A stretch of DNA of 64,000 bases from Pedobacter sp. PAMC26386 (GTDB lineage Bacteria > Bacteroidota > Bacteroidia > Sphingobacteriales > Sphingobacteriaceae). This document shows positions 1 through 8,887 of the stretch, one piece after another. Both the position numbers and the translations under genes were made by a program. Below the pieces are notes generated by a model. It was not told the origin of the DNA. It did no database searches and saw only the letters and a program-made list of their open reading frames with translations. The stretch spans positions 3,125,067-3,189,066 of the forward strand of contig CP060294.1 of NCBI GenBank assembly GCA_014302835.1, read 5' to 3'. Numbering within the stretch: position 1 is the first letter of the stretch; the number at the start of each line of letters is the position of its first letter.

Positions 1-240
1 GGCATTATTCCCTTTTCCCTTGGCGGCCATGCCGCCAATCATCGTTGCATAGCCGTCTTCTCCCATATTGGAGATGTCCTGCATACTGGCATTGAACAGT
101 TCAGCATTCTGAGCCGGCAACTGTGCATACAAATCTGCAATCCTGGTTTTAACTGTGCGCTGGTCAGTCTTTTCCTGGGCAAAAGCATTGCTTTGCGACA
201 AGGCAACAGCCAGCAGCATAAAAAATATCTTCTTGATCAT
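1..240 (-). CDS. Secreted protein, N-terminal part only (possibly HEAT-repeat/DUF1080 protein)
   Basis: An open frame starts at the ATG complement ending at 240 and runs off the left window edge, so only 80 N-terminal residues are visible. It begins MIKKIFFMLLAVALSQ followed by an AFAQ-type signal peptidase site near residue 22, so the product is exported. The mature start (TRIADLYAQLPAQNAE, then a GEDGYATMIGGM stretch and KGKGNN) resembles the helical N-terminus of large Bacteroidota proteins that carry HEAT repeats and a DUF1080 (3-keto-disaccharide hydrolase-like) domain; this is from memory and uncertain. It lies 42 bp downstream of the Gfo/Idh/MocA oxidoreductase gene on the same strand, a pairing that would fit oxidoreductive sugar metabolism. 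Confidence 0.7.
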   Translation of the reverse strand, partial: MIKKIFFMLLAVALSQSNAFAQEKTDQRTVKTRIADLYAQLPAQNAELFNASMQDISNMGEDGYATMIGGMAAKGKGNNA

Positions 241-282
241 GAGTTGAAATAATAGAATGTTTAACAGAAAGAATGAATTAAT

Positions 283-1554
283 TTAAATAGTCCATGGCGC
301 GCGCAAAACTGGGTTCAGCAATCTATTTGCAGCATCGTCGTCTACAAACACCTGTTTTACCGGGTCAAACTTTAAATTACGGCCTAAACGTAAAGCAACC
401 AATCCCATATTTATGATATTGCATGATCTGTAACCATTCTGCTCATTTAAAGCAAATTGCTGTCTGGTTTTAACTGCCTGTGTAAAATCAGTCTGCTGTG
501 GTGCAGGTTCTGGGAAAGCAGCCAGTTTTCTGTCCAAATCAGGAATATTTGATTTAAATCCAGGATATAATTTCCCCTTTGGCCCCTCTATATAAGGTAC
601 ATTCGTATCTTTTCCCTCTCCATCTAAAATAATCTGGCATCCATCAGCATAAGTATAAGTGATTCTGCGCCAAGTGCCCACAGCATCCGGATGCTGTTGC
701 GGAGCATCAATTTCAACCGACACAGGGTTGGTATCATCCTTACCCAAAAAGTATTGGATCGGATCAATATAATGTTGTCCCATATCACTTAACCCGCCCC
801 CATCATAGTCCCAGTAACCACGAAAAGTCTGATGTACACGATGTGTACTATAGGGTTTGTATTGCGCAGGACCCAGCCATGCTTCATAATCTAATTCTGC
901 GGGTACAGATTCTACAGGTAAATTGTCTTTTCCCACCCAGTAAAACTTCCAGTCAAAACCAGTGCCTTTGCCAACAGTAACTTTTAATGGCCAGCCTAGC
1001 AAACCACTCTCAACCAACTTTTTAATTGGTTTTACAGGAGTGCCCATTCCGTAAAAATTATCCTTAAACCTGAACCAGGTATTAAGACGAAATATCCGAC
1101 CATGCTGCTGTACGGCCTCCATCACTCTTTTTCCTTCGCCTATACTATGAGTCATAGGCTTTTCACACCAGATATCTTTACCAGCATTTGCAGCATCAAC
1201 AGCCATAATACCATGCCAGTGTGGCGGGGTGGCAATATGTACAATATCCACTTCCGGAAGCTTAATTAACTCCCTGTAATCACTAAAAGTTTTCACTCCT
1301 TTATCTAGCATTGGCAGTGCTAGTGCAAGGTGTCTTTTATCTACATCACAAATTGCTACTACTTGTGTACCATCGTATGGGAAATGGTTTCTACCCATTC
1401 CTCCTACACCGATAACAGCTTTAGTTAACTTGTCACTTGGCGCAATGAATCCATTTCCGCCAAGAACGTACCTCGGGACAATGGAGAACACGGCCAGTCC
1501 CACCGCCGTTTTTTTAATAAAATTTCTTCTTGAATTTGGTTCTTCAGGCTGCAT
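283..1554 (-). CDS. Gfo/Idh/MocA family oxidoreductase, Tat-type export signal
   Basis: A 423-residue NAD(P)-dependent sugar or polyol oxidoreductase. The N-terminus has a twin-arginine-like signal (SRRNFIKKTAVGLAVFSIVP, residues 8-27), so it is probably exported folded with its cofactor. The Rossmann fold begins at 46-54 (VIGVGGMG), the acidic residue of strand 2 is at CDVD (69-72), and the family EKP motif is at 131-133. The C-terminal half is the usual alpha/beta dimerisation and substrate domain. The gene is followed by the partial secreted protein gene at 1-240. Upstream, a -7-like TATATTTG lies on the minus strand at 1662-1669 without a clear -33 box. The substrate cannot be read from sequence; many secreted Bacteroidota members act on glycosides. 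Confidence 0.9.
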   Translation of the reverse strand: MQPEEPNSRRNFIKKTAVGLAVFSIVPRYVLGGNGFIAPSDKLTKAVIGVGGMGRNHFPYDGTQVVAICDVDKRHLALALPMLDKGVKTFSDYRELIKLPEVDIVHIATPPHWHGIMAVDAANAGKDIWCEKPMTHSIGEGKRVMEAVQQHGRIFRLNTWFRFKDNFYGMGTPVKPIKKLVESGLLGWPLKVTVGKGTGFDWKFYWVGKDNLPVESVPAELDYEAWLGPAQYKPYSTHRVHQTFRGYWDYDGGGLSDMGQHYIDPIQYFLGKDDTNPVSVEIDAPQQHPDAVGTWRRITYTYADGCQIILDGEGKDTNVPYIEGPKGKLYPGFKSNIPDLDRKLAAFPEPAPQQTDFTQAVKTRQQFALNEQNGYRSCNIINMGLVALRLGRNLKFDPVKQVFVDDDAANRLLNPVLRAPWTI

Positions 1555-1760
1555 ATATATTGTATTTGGTTAGATTTCATATATGTTATTGTACGGGTAT
1601 ATATTATATATTGTTCAGTTTTCTTATTTAATACGTTTCCCACCAACCTTTTGCACTATTCCAAATATAATATTATTGTTGAATTCCAGCTGTATCATTA
1701 TTGATAAACAATTGTATAATTAACACTAAGTTAAAGTCAGTTATCCATCAATCATCAACG

Positions 1761-2840
1761 TTAAATTCCAATAACAGGTTCCTGTAACTTCATTTCAAGG
1801 AAACTGCCATATCTGGAAATTTCCTGATGAAGCATTTGCACAGCATACTGGTCCAGCGGATCCAAAGACATGATTTCAAGCTGTATCTCATTCTTAACAA
1901 AGGCTCGTCTCCAGGTACCGGAGATCTGTCCTTCAGTAATAATCAGGGGGCTGAAAATTCCATTCTTAGTTTGGTTAATCAAATGATGATGAATTAATGC
2001 TGTCCGGTCTTTATAGGCAATGGCTAATTCATCAAATGAGGATAATAAATAAACCGACTTACTCTTTACTGCCGGTTTTCTATTTGGTGAAAACCAATAA
2101 ACCTGCTCCCCTATCTTTTCACCTACAAAATGAGATTTATTCATTTCAATCCCCCTTTTAACATCTGTCTGATTTAAGCCGCTCCACCAGCAAAAGTCAG
2201 TAATCGTTGCCGGCCCACGGCTTAAAAAATATCTTTTTGTCAATTCTGCAAGCGCAGTTTCTCTATCAAATGAAGTAACAGGAGGAACCCGTTCGTCAAA
2301 TAACGCATAAGTAAACTGTTTCCCTTCCCTTTTGCCACTGCATATAACTCCATCCAATTCTGCCTCTATAAGCAAATAGCTCATCCGCATTTCATCCGTA
2401 TCAATTTTATTATTTTTAAAGACCTCCGCCAGTTCTGTACGGTTCAGATGGTAACCACCGTTTAATGCTTTTATCAAAAGCTCCTGGCTCTTTTTAATGA
2501 TAGCCTCATCAATTCCAAGTTTCCGCCACTGGGGTTTATTCATTGCCTTCACTCTGGGGGCAGTAAGTTTAAGCATCCACCCAATATCAGCAGGAGAAAC
2601 AAAATGCCAGGTAGGCCGGAGCACATGAGTTCTTAAAACCTTTCCAGCATTAAAATCTTCTTCGACCTGAGCATCAGTAAGACCATTTACCCTATTTCCA
2701 ATAGCCCATTTTACGGCAGCATGGTCCTGCGCCTGCATACAGCCCATCCATTGAACCAGCTCAACCGGAGTTGAAAAATCGGTCCTTTCAAAATGCTGAC
2801 TAACGAGACGCTGCATGGCGATATTTAACATTTTTTCCAT
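1761..2840 (-). CDS. Winged-helix DNA-binding protein, AlkZ/YcaQ-like DNA glycosylase family
   Basis: A 359-residue protein of the HTH_42/AlkZ family (DUF1006), known for DNA glycosylases that remove alkylated bases or unhook crosslinks. The family Q-x-Q catalytic motif is visible as MQAQD (about residues 34-38), followed by the conserved VLRPTWHFVSPADIGWML segment (about 71-89). The rest fits the tandem winged-helix layout, with a C-terminal part containing LLSSFDELAIAYKDR. Cytoplasmic. The start at 2840 (MEKMLN) is preferred, although M4 is possible. It is transcribed alone, divergent from the DUF2059 gene. Actual glycosylase activity is inferred from the motif only. Confidence 0.82.
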   Translation of the reverse strand: MEKMLNIAMQRLVSQHFERTDFSTPVELVQWMGCMQAQDHAAVKWAIGNRVNGLTDAQVEEDFNAGKVLRTHVLRPTWHFVSPADIGWMLKLTAPRVKAMNKPQWRKLGIDEAIIKKSQELLIKALNGGYHLNRTELAEVFKNNKIDTDEMRMSYLLIEAELDGVICSGKREGKQFTYALFDERVPPVTSFDRETALAELTKRYFLSRGPATITDFCWWSGLNQTDVKRGIEMNKSHFVGEKIGEQVYWFSPNRKPAVKSKSVYLLSSFDELAIAYKDRTALIHHHLINQTKNGIFSPLIITEGQISGTWRRAFVKNEIQLEIMSLDPLDQYAVQMLHQEISRYGSFLEMKLQEPVIGI

Positions 2841-2956
2841 CTACAAAGATTATCTTCGTTAATATTGCATCACCTTATCTGATAAAATAACCCTCTCTTA
2901 TTTAATACAATAATCCCTCATTAAATATAAAACGAAATAAACAAATTTGACTCAAC

Positions 2957-3403
2957 ATGAAGACAATCATCCTTTTATTCTCCTTTATTCTATGCACAGT
3001 TACCTTATCATTTAGTCAGAAAAAACAAACCTACCAGGAAAGTTTAAAACAAATGATGATCGCTACCGGAGCAGAAAATATCTTCAGAACTGCAATTAAT
3101 CAAATGCTAGCCTCCTATAAAACACAAAGACCAGAGATTAAAGAAGAAATCTGGACCGGACTAGACGAGTCGTTTCAAAAAATTGGGATGGATGAACTGA
3201 TCATCCTGCTCCTGCCTATTTATCAAAAACATGTTTCAGAAGAAGATATTCAAAATATCACCGCGTTTTATCAAACCCCGACAGGAAAAAGATATGCAGA
3301 AAAAAGCCCAGTCATTGCACAGGAGTCTATGCAAGCCGGTGAAACCTGGGGTCAGAAAATTGGGGAGGAACTGGAAAAAAAACTTGCAGAAAAAGCGAAT
3401 TAA
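2957..3403 (+). CDS. DUF2059 domain-containing secreted protein
   Basis: A 148-residue exported protein with a signal peptide (residues 1-20, ending TLSFSQ). The mature part is helical and matches the DUF2059 pattern, including the SEEDIQNITAFYQTPTGKRY block (about 94-113), in which the aromatic-x-TPxG core is typical. DUF2059 proteins have no established biochemical role. Its last four bases overlap the end of the opposite-strand gene at 3400-3936, so the two are tail-to-tail. Confidence 0.8.
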   Translation: MKTIILLFSFILCTVTLSFSQKKQTYQESLKQMMIATGAENIFRTAINQMLASYKTQRPEIKEEIWTGLDESFQKIGMDELIILLLPIYQKHVSEEDIQNITAFYQTPTGKRYAEKSPVIAQESMQAGETWGQKIGEELEKKLAEKAN

Positions 3404-3936
3404 TTCATACACATCTTTGTCCTGTTAAAATCAAAACTTATTTTATTTAAGTATAAAAGACTTAACATATAACTAATCATCTCTGCTTGTTCTATACGGA
3501 CAGGCAGAGAAAATTCGTACGCATTTTCCTGTACATTCTCCCCGTTAGATACTTCAAACACGACATTCACCATTTTCTGTTTCCCCTGCCCATAGAGTTC
3601 ATAAGGAATCATTCTCAACTTTTTACCAATCCGTTTAGTCCGCAAACCCGTTTTAAAAAAAAGACAGCTATGATAAGAAGTGATCAGTCTTTTATTGACA
3701 GTCACACGCTCAGCGCCATAGAGATTCCATAAAGTATATCTTAAAAAAAAGAGCAGCAGTATCACAGCTGCAAAAATAAATGCAAGTATATTCAAAATGA
3801 TAGCAAGAATAGTAATCCCCGCCAAAGCAAAACAGCTGCCGATTAAAAAAATCTGCAAAGCTAAATTTACTTTGCTTTTAATGGTAATACAGACATCATT
3901 TCCATCATAATCTAAATTTAAATCATTTTGGTTCAT
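3400..3936 (-). CDS. Hypothetical membrane protein with two transmembrane segments
   Basis: 178 residues if started at the ATG ending at 3936 (MNQNDLNLDYDG); an upstream in-frame ATG at 3981 would add 15 residues that do not look conserved. After a short hydrophilic beta-type start, a hydrophobic stretch (about residues 26-62) can form two membrane helices joined by a short turn, followed by a basic soluble domain (VTVNKRLITSYHSCLFF onward) resembling a PH-like membrane-associated domain. I do not recognise a named family. It is tail-to-tail with the DUF2059 gene and divergent from marR. Confidence 0.55.
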   Translation of the reverse strand: MNQNDLNLDYDGNDVCITIKSKVNLALQIFLIGSCFALAGITILAIILNILAFIFAAVILLLFFLRYTLWNLYGAERVTVNKRLITSYHSCLFFKTGLRTKRIGKKLRMIPYELYGQGKQKMVNVVFEVSNGENVQENAYEFSLPVRIEQAEMISYMLSLLYLNKISFDFNRTKMCMN

Positions 3937-4028
3937 TGTTTTAGTCCTCAATTTGATAGTTAAATTTAGGTAATTACCCACCCTTAAACATCAACCCAAT
4001 GTAAAAAACAAAGGGATATTGCAAAATT

Positions 4029-4040
4029 ACCATCCATGGT
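4029..4040. promoter_or_regulatory. Candidate MarR operator, site 1 (upstream of marR)
   Basis: The sequence TAC-C-ATCCATGG-T lies 16 bp before the MarR start codon. The same block, TAC-A-ATCCATGG-A, recurs upstream of the oxidoreductase gene (4511-4523). The core CCATGG is palindromic. Two near-identical boxes flanking the regulator gene are what an autoregulated MarR operon would show; binding itself is inferred. Confidence 0.5.
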
Positions 4041-4055
4041 ATATATATTTGTTTC

Positions 4056-4493
4056 ATGAAAATAGAAGATGAATTACAGCATCAGTTTTTAAGCCCTCAG
4101 CAAAGAGTAAGTACTAATATTATATTCACTGCGAACTGGATTTTGAACAAGATTTCTGTGTCTTTAAAACCGACTGGTCTGTCTTTACAGCAGTTTAATG
4201 TTTTGAGCATCTTAAATGGACAGCCTCAGCATACAGCAACCGTTAACTTAATCAAAGACCGTTTAATTGACCGGATGCCGAACGTATCCCGTTTGTTAAA
4301 TAAGCTGATGGAAAAAGGGTTAATTCAAAAGGGACGAAACCTTTCCGATCAGCGCGTTGTTTATATTAAACTAACCCCATCAGGAGAAAAGTTGAGAATA
4401 CAGGGAAGACAGCTATTGAACCAGATCTCTGTAGGGATTAATGATGAACATGCTAACTTATTAAATGATCTTTTAGAAAAAATGAGGGACTAA
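4056..4493 (+). CDS. MarR family transcriptional regulator
   Basis: A 145-residue winged-helix repressor. The layout is typical: N-terminal dimerisation helix (residues 1-50), the helix-turn-helix over about 55-92 (LSLQQFNVLSIL through RMPNVSRLLNKLMEKGLI), the wing with the conserved DQRVVYIKLTPSGE (about 98-111), and a C-terminal dimerisation helix. It heads a same-strand run with an enone/alkenal-type reductase and a DJ-1/PfpI protein, which suggests it senses an electrophilic or oxidative stress ligand. Candidate operators sit just before its own start and before the next gene. Confidence 0.92.
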   Translation: MKIEDELQHQFLSPQQRVSTNIIFTANWILNKISVSLKPTGLSLQQFNVLSILNGQPQHTATVNLIKDRLIDRMPNVSRLLNKLMEKGLIQKGRNLSDQRVVYIKLTPSGEKLRIQGRQLLNQISVGINDEHANLLNDLLEKMRD

Positions 4494-4510
4494 AAAAAAT
4501 TTACCTAAAT

Positions 4511-4523
4511 ACAATCCATGGAT
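4511..4523. promoter_or_regulatory. Candidate MarR operator, site 2 (between marR and oxidoreductase gene)
   Basis: The block ACA-ATCCATGGAT contains the perfect 10-bp palindrome ATCCATGGAT at 4514-4523. It repeats the site upstream of marR with one difference over the shared 12 bp, and lies 67 bp before the oxidoreductase start codon. Confidence 0.5.
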
Positions 4524-4589
4524 TATAAATCCAGGGTTACAACAACGTTTTAACTGACGGATTAATAACCGATCATAACACATATCAGA

Positions 4590-5588
4590 ATGATAAATAA
4601 TGTAATCACCTTAGCAAACAGACCTTTTGGAAAACCACAGCTTAGCAATTTTAAATTTATCACAGAACCTATGCCACAAGCGGGTAAAAATGAAGTCCTG
4701 CTACAAACACTTTATGTTTCTGTAGATCCTTATCTGAGAGGAAGAATGAATGATGCAAAATCATACATCCCTCCTTTTCAATTGCATCAGCCTATACAAT
4801 CCGGCATTATTGCTGAGGTTATTGAATCTAATCACCCTGGTTTTACCAAAGGAGACTTTGTTTCCGGTGGCTTAGAATGGAAAGAATATCAAACTTCAAA
4901 TGGAACCAGTCTTTCTAAAGTTGATTCTAAAGCTGCGCCACTAAGTGCTTATCTCGGTGCATTAGGTATGACAGGTTTAACCGCATACCTGGGTTTAACA
5001 GAAATCGGTCAACCAAAAGTTGGCGAAACTATTGTTGTTTCCGGAGCCGCTGGTGCGGTAGGAAGTATTGTTGGCCAGATTGGTAAAATCCTGGGCTGCC
5101 GTGTAGTCGGAATTGCCGGTACTGATGAAAAAGTGGAACTTTTGAAAAGCCGCTTTGGTTTTGATGAGGCAATCAATTATAAAACAACAAAAAACATGAA
5201 AAATGCCATATCAGAGGCCTGTCCGGATGGCGTTGATATCTATTTCGATAATGTTGGTGGTGATATTTCTGATGCAGTGATGGCAAACCTGAACAGGTTT
5301 GCACGCGTTCCTGTTTGTGGTGCGATCTCATTATACAACACAACAGAGGCACAAACTGGTCCAAGATTACAACCTATACTCGTTACCAGAAGCGTATTAA
5401 TGCGTGGTTTTATTGTCTCAGAATTTGCTGGTAAAGCACTGGAAGCTGTCTCGCAATTAACCAACTGGCGGAACGAAGGAAAACTAAGTTATTCAGAAAC
5501 TATAGTAGATGGATTTAATAATATCCCTGCTGCATTTCTGGATCTTTTTGAAGGCAAGAATGAAGGCAAAATGGTCGTAAAAATCTAA
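4590..5588 (+). CDS. NADP-dependent oxidoreductase, MDR superfamily (CurA/leukotriene B4 dehydrogenase-like)
   Basis: A 332-residue zinc-free medium-chain dehydrogenase/reductase. Family landmarks are the N-terminal VSVDPYLRGRMND (about residues 44-55) and the nucleotide-binding GAAGAVG (152-158) after LGALGMTGLTAYLGL, with YFDNVGG near residue 220. Relatives reduce the double bond of enones and alkenals with NADPH. Cytoplasmic. It follows marR by about 96 bp, with a palindromic box in the gap, and precedes the DJ-1/PfpI gene by 30 bp, so the three probably form one stress-response regulon. Confidence 0.9.
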   Translation: MINNVITLANRPFGKPQLSNFKFITEPMPQAGKNEVLLQTLYVSVDPYLRGRMNDAKSYIPPFQLHQPIQSGIIAEVIESNHPGFTKGDFVSGGLEWKEYQTSNGTSLSKVDSKAAPLSAYLGALGMTGLTAYLGLTEIGQPKVGETIVVSGAAGAVGSIVGQIGKILGCRVVGIAGTDEKVELLKSRFGFDEAINYKTTKNMKNAISEACPDGVDIYFDNVGGDISDAVMANLNRFARVPVCGAISLYNTTEAQTGPRLQPILVTRSVLMRGFIVSEFAGKALEAVSQLTNWRNEGKLSYSETIVDGFNNIPAAFLDLFEGKNEGKMVVKI

Positions 5589-5618
5589 GTATAAATCGTA
5601 TAATCTAAAATAAGAATT

Positions 5619-6296
5619 ATGAAAGTTTTAATTGTATTAACCTCACACAGTGAGTTAGGCAACACTGGTGAAAAAACCGGTTTTTGGGTAGAAGAATTTG
5701 CAGCACCTTATTATGTATTAGCTGATGCAGGTGCAGAACTGACATTAGCATCTCCTAAAGGTGGGCAACCACCTATTGACCCTAAAAGTGAATTACCTGA
5801 TTTCCAAACCGAAGCTACCCATCGTTTTGATAAAGATGCTGCTTTGAAGACACAATTAGCACAAACTGTAAAACTGAGCGAAGTAAACGCAGCCGATTAT
5901 GATGCTGTATTTTATCCAGGAGGACACGGTCCAATGTGGGATCTTGCCAATGATACTACTTCAATTCAATTGATAGAAACATTTTATAAGCAACAAAAAC
6001 CAATTGCCCTGGTATGCCATGCGCCAGCAGCATTAGTAAAAGTTAAAACTGCAAATGGTGATCCACTGGTTAAAGGCAAACAAATAACAGGCTTCTCCAA
6101 TTCTGAAGAAGAGGCAGTTCAACTGACTGATGTTGTTCCATTCTTACTGGAAGATGAGTTGAAAAAATTAGGTGGAATTTACAGTAAAGGAGCCGATTGG
6201 GGCCCATATATCCAAAAAGACGGGTTACTAATTACAGGTCAGAACCCTGGCTCATCAGAAGCTGCAGCTCAGGAATTATTAAAAGCACTGAAATAA
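5619..6296 (+). CDS. DJ-1/PfpI family protein (type 1 glutamine amidotransferase-like)
   Basis: A 225-residue class I amidotransferase-fold protein. The nucleophile elbow is at 132-136 with Cys133-His134 (LVCHAPAAL), and the conserved acidic pair is at Glu25-Glu26 (TGFWVEEFAAP). The YPGGHGPMWDL block (100-109) is characteristic of the Hsp31/glyoxalase III-like branch, so methylglyoxal or protein deglycation is plausible but unproven. It ends the MarR-reductase run and stops about 50 bp before a bidirectional terminator. Confidence 0.9.
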   Translation: MKVLIVLTSHSELGNTGEKTGFWVEEFAAPYYVLADAGAELTLASPKGGQPPIDPKSELPDFQTEATHRFDKDAALKTQLAQTVKLSEVNAADYDAVFYPGGHGPMWDLANDTTSIQLIETFYKQQKPIALVCHAPAALVKVKTANGDPLVKGKQITGFSNSEEEAVQLTDVVPFLLEDELKKLGGIYSKGADWGPYIQKDGLLITGQNPGSSEAAAQELLKALK

Positions 6297-6349
6297 TAAG
6301 AATTGTTAAAAAACTAAGAAAGCATTTGAAATACAAAAAAAGCCGGCAA

Positions 6350-6387
6350 AAAAAGGGGGGATCCATCAAATATGAATCCCCCTTTTT
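6350..6387. terminator. Bidirectional terminator hairpin
   Basis: A-run plus GGGGGGAT and ATCCCCC plus TTTTT form a strong stem with an approximately 13-nt loop. It separates the plus-strand DJ-1 gene from the minus-strand VIT/VWA gene and has the T/A tracts needed in both directions. Confidence 0.8.
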
Positions 6388-6391
6388 CAAT

Positions 6392-8887
6392 CTAAAAAGT
6401 AAATTCTCCAATAAATACCCCATCCTTCTTTTCGCCAGACAACTGTAATGCAATCACTTTACGTTCTTGGTTTACCTTGCCATAATTCGTATAAATTTCT
6501 GCCATTACTGTTGTAGGCCCACTGATACTTAACTGGCTATCTCCAAAGTAATTCACCTCAATCTTATACCTTCCTTTAATCGCTTTTTTTATCATAAACT
6601 GTTCCGGGCCATAACCAGTTGTAAAATCATTACTAATCCTTCCGCCAGCCTTAGTCCGGTTATTACTGTAAAAGCATTTTTCACCATTTGGATCTGTTAC
6701 CCAAAGATCAATATCTGTATCTTTTTTGTTCCAGTTCATCACCACTCTTACATCCACCGGAAAATTAAAAATGACTTTTTTATCAATTTTACCAGTACTC
6801 AGTTTTGTACGGTGAAGATTGATCAGGTTATTGATTTCCATCAGTACGATTTCTTCAATTCCCTCATCTCTATCTGCATTATCCAGACTATAGCTTTGAT
6901 TCAACACTGTATATAAGGTATCCACTGCCTGTTGATAATGACCGCAATCTGCTAAAGCCAGGGCATAATCCCGGTAACTTTGTGGATCCATCGGTCTCCA
7001 TTCCAACACCTTACGACTGGTAAATAATTCAGCCTGCACCTTCCCGGTTTCTCTCAGTTTATAAGTTAAAGTTTTGTAGATTTCTGCATTCTCCAAATCC
7101 AGCTCCGTCAGGTTACTTAAAATCATTAAGGCCTTATCTGCATCTTTATGCTGTTGAAACCAATTTGAAATATCCAAATAGAACGAAGGCGTAGTCTGAT
7201 ACTCTTTTCTGACAGACAGGTATTGCTGATAAGCCTCTTCAACACTACCATTTATTTTTTTCATATATTCTTTGTCGCTTTTAAATTCAGGGACAATGAT
7301 AACCGGGTTTTCAGCGACCGTTCGATTCACCGCAAGGCCAGTAAGTACCACACCTAATTTATTCGCCTGAGCCCCATAAACAACTACACTTTCAGACAGC
7401 ATCTGCCGACTCATTACTTTTCTGCTCATACTTTCATCAGCATTGACTGCTGTAACTTCAGCATACCGTTCGCGGGAAACAGGAGATGACGATGAGATTG
7501 GGGTTGAAGGCGATGCGTTATATGCCACCGGTTTCTTGTCTGGCCTCGGAAAAAACTTCTCCGGTTTAAAAACCGTATTCCACCATATTTTTAACTCTGC
7601 CGCCATCACTATAGCTTCTTTCATTAACCCCTCTTTCCGTTCTTCTTTATATTTTGAACGACCTTTCATTTCCCGGTTATACGCGTCTCTTAATTCTGCC
7701 GGCGGTTCAACCCTATAACGAACATAATCAGCAACAGACTCCAGAACTAACAAACTCGTATTCCTTGTAACCAAGCCAAATTGTTTCCCTAGTTCACTTA
7801 TTTTATCTTTATTTTGAGCGTAATTCACATCCATATCTGAAAGCTTTTTCTGAGCCCAAATCTTGCTGACATCAATCGCACCAGTAGCTTGTGACGCAGC
7901 ATTCAGTTTAATTATACGTTCTAGTGTCACCTCTTTACCATAACCAAATTGCAAAACCAGATTTTCAGATCCGGATGCAGCCAAACCAGCAATAGAAAGA
8001 TAACCGCTCACCCGCACAGGTAACGCAGGATAAAGCTCGCTAATGCCCGGATTATTCTGAATACCTATAAACTGCATCTCATCCTTCGCCATCTTTTGAA
8101 AAGCACTTTCAGCAGACAGCACATTCAAATCAATAAACTGTCCACCTGTTTTACTGCTGATATATTTCAGGTTACTAAAATCAGCACGCAGCGATGAACT
8201 AATTGTATAAACAGGCTTAGTCAATGATACAGCAACATTACCAAAGCCGGAAAAACCATCCGTAAAGAACAAATACTCGTTCGCGTTTAGTAAGCTTGAA
8301 CTGATCTGACTATAATCTGTACCGCCATCATAAACCAGGTGAGTTAATCTCTCTTTTAACTCACCCCATTCTCCATTTTTAATTACAAATACACCGCCTT
8401 TTTTAAAAGTGTTGTTCAGTAAGCCTAATGTGATGGTCAGGTTGTTTTTTTCTTTAATAAATGCATCCAGTAAAGCCAGTTCTTTAACACTATTTCTTTG
8501 CAGACCACTTAAAGATACGTCCCAAATCAATCCTAACTGGTCACTCCACCGATGTACGCGTGATGGTGCATCAACCAGCACATTAGTCAGAAAATAATAA
8601 CTCTGCCCTGCTTTTTGCATCAATGCACCAGTTTGAGTTCCACCAACTGGCAGGTTAATCGTTAATCCATGTACTGGAAGAAAATCTTTCTGCTGCATTT
8701 CAGCAATATAGTTAGTTCCCTTATTTTTAAAACTAAAACTACCATCAGGCTGTTCAGCTAACAAAGGCTGTTCATTACTTTCCAATACACTTGTTTTCAA
8801 GGAAAACTCAGGGATTGCTTGTTTATAATCCAATGGTAAATGATAACTCAGCTGCTTGTCCAGGAGAAAAACTAAGTTCTTCTTCAT
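6392..8887 (-). CDS. VWA-type and DUF2135 C-terminal part of a frameshifted VIT-domain protein
   Basis: This 831-residue frame continues the protein begun at 9350. It contains a von Willebrand A-like region (about residues 75-260, with FVIKNGEWGELKERL and FFTDGFSGFG), a long middle part with tetratricopeptide-like helices (AYQQYLSVRKEYQ onward), and a C-terminal DUF2135 domain (about 705-831, WNKKDTDIDLWVTDPNGEKC). The apparent start at 8887 lies inside the N-terminal frame and is not a natural N-terminus. The joined product (about 985 residues) would be exported. VIT/VWA proteins of this type are thought to mediate protein interactions; no specific function is known. Confidence 0.8.
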   Translation of the reverse strand: MKKNLVFLLDKQLSYHLPLDYKQAIPEFSLKTSVLESNEQPLLAEQPDGSFSFKNKGTNYIAEMQQKDFLPVHGLTINLPVGGTQTGALMQKAGQSYYFLTNVLVDAPSRVHRWSDQLGLIWDVSLSGLQRNSVKELALLDAFIKEKNNLTITLGLLNNTFKKGGVFVIKNGEWGELKERLTHLVYDGGTDYSQISSSLLNANEYLFFTDGFSGFGNVAVSLTKPVYTISSSLRADFSNLKYISSKTGGQFIDLNVLSAESAFQKMAKDEMQFIGIQNNPGISELYPALPVRVSGYLSIAGLAASGSENLVLQFGYGKEVTLERIIKLNAASQATGAIDVSKIWAQKKLSDMDVNYAQNKDKISELGKQFGLVTRNTSLLVLESVADYVRYRVEPPAELRDAYNREMKGRSKYKEERKEGLMKEAIVMAAELKIWWNTVFKPEKFFPRPDKKPVAYNASPSTPISSSSPVSRERYAEVTAVNADESMSRKVMSRQMLSESVVVYGAQANKLGVVLTGLAVNRTVAENPVIIVPEFKSDKEYMKKINGSVEEAYQQYLSVRKEYQTTPSFYLDISNWFQQHKDADKALMILSNLTELDLENAEIYKTLTYKLRETGKVQAELFTSRKVLEWRPMDPQSYRDYALALADCGHYQQAVDTLYTVLNQSYSLDNADRDEGIEEIVLMEINNLINLHRTKLSTGKIDKKVIFNFPVDVRVVMNWNKKDTDIDLWVTDPNGEKCFYSNNRTKAGGRISNDFTTGYGPEQFMIKKAIKGRYKIEVNYFGDSQLSISGPTTVMAEIYTNYGKVNQERKVIALQLSGEKKDGVFIGEFTF

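Noticed and set aside
1425..1646. Minus-strand 73-residue frame over the oxidoreductase start
   Set aside because: Overlaps the real gene in another frame with no family pattern.
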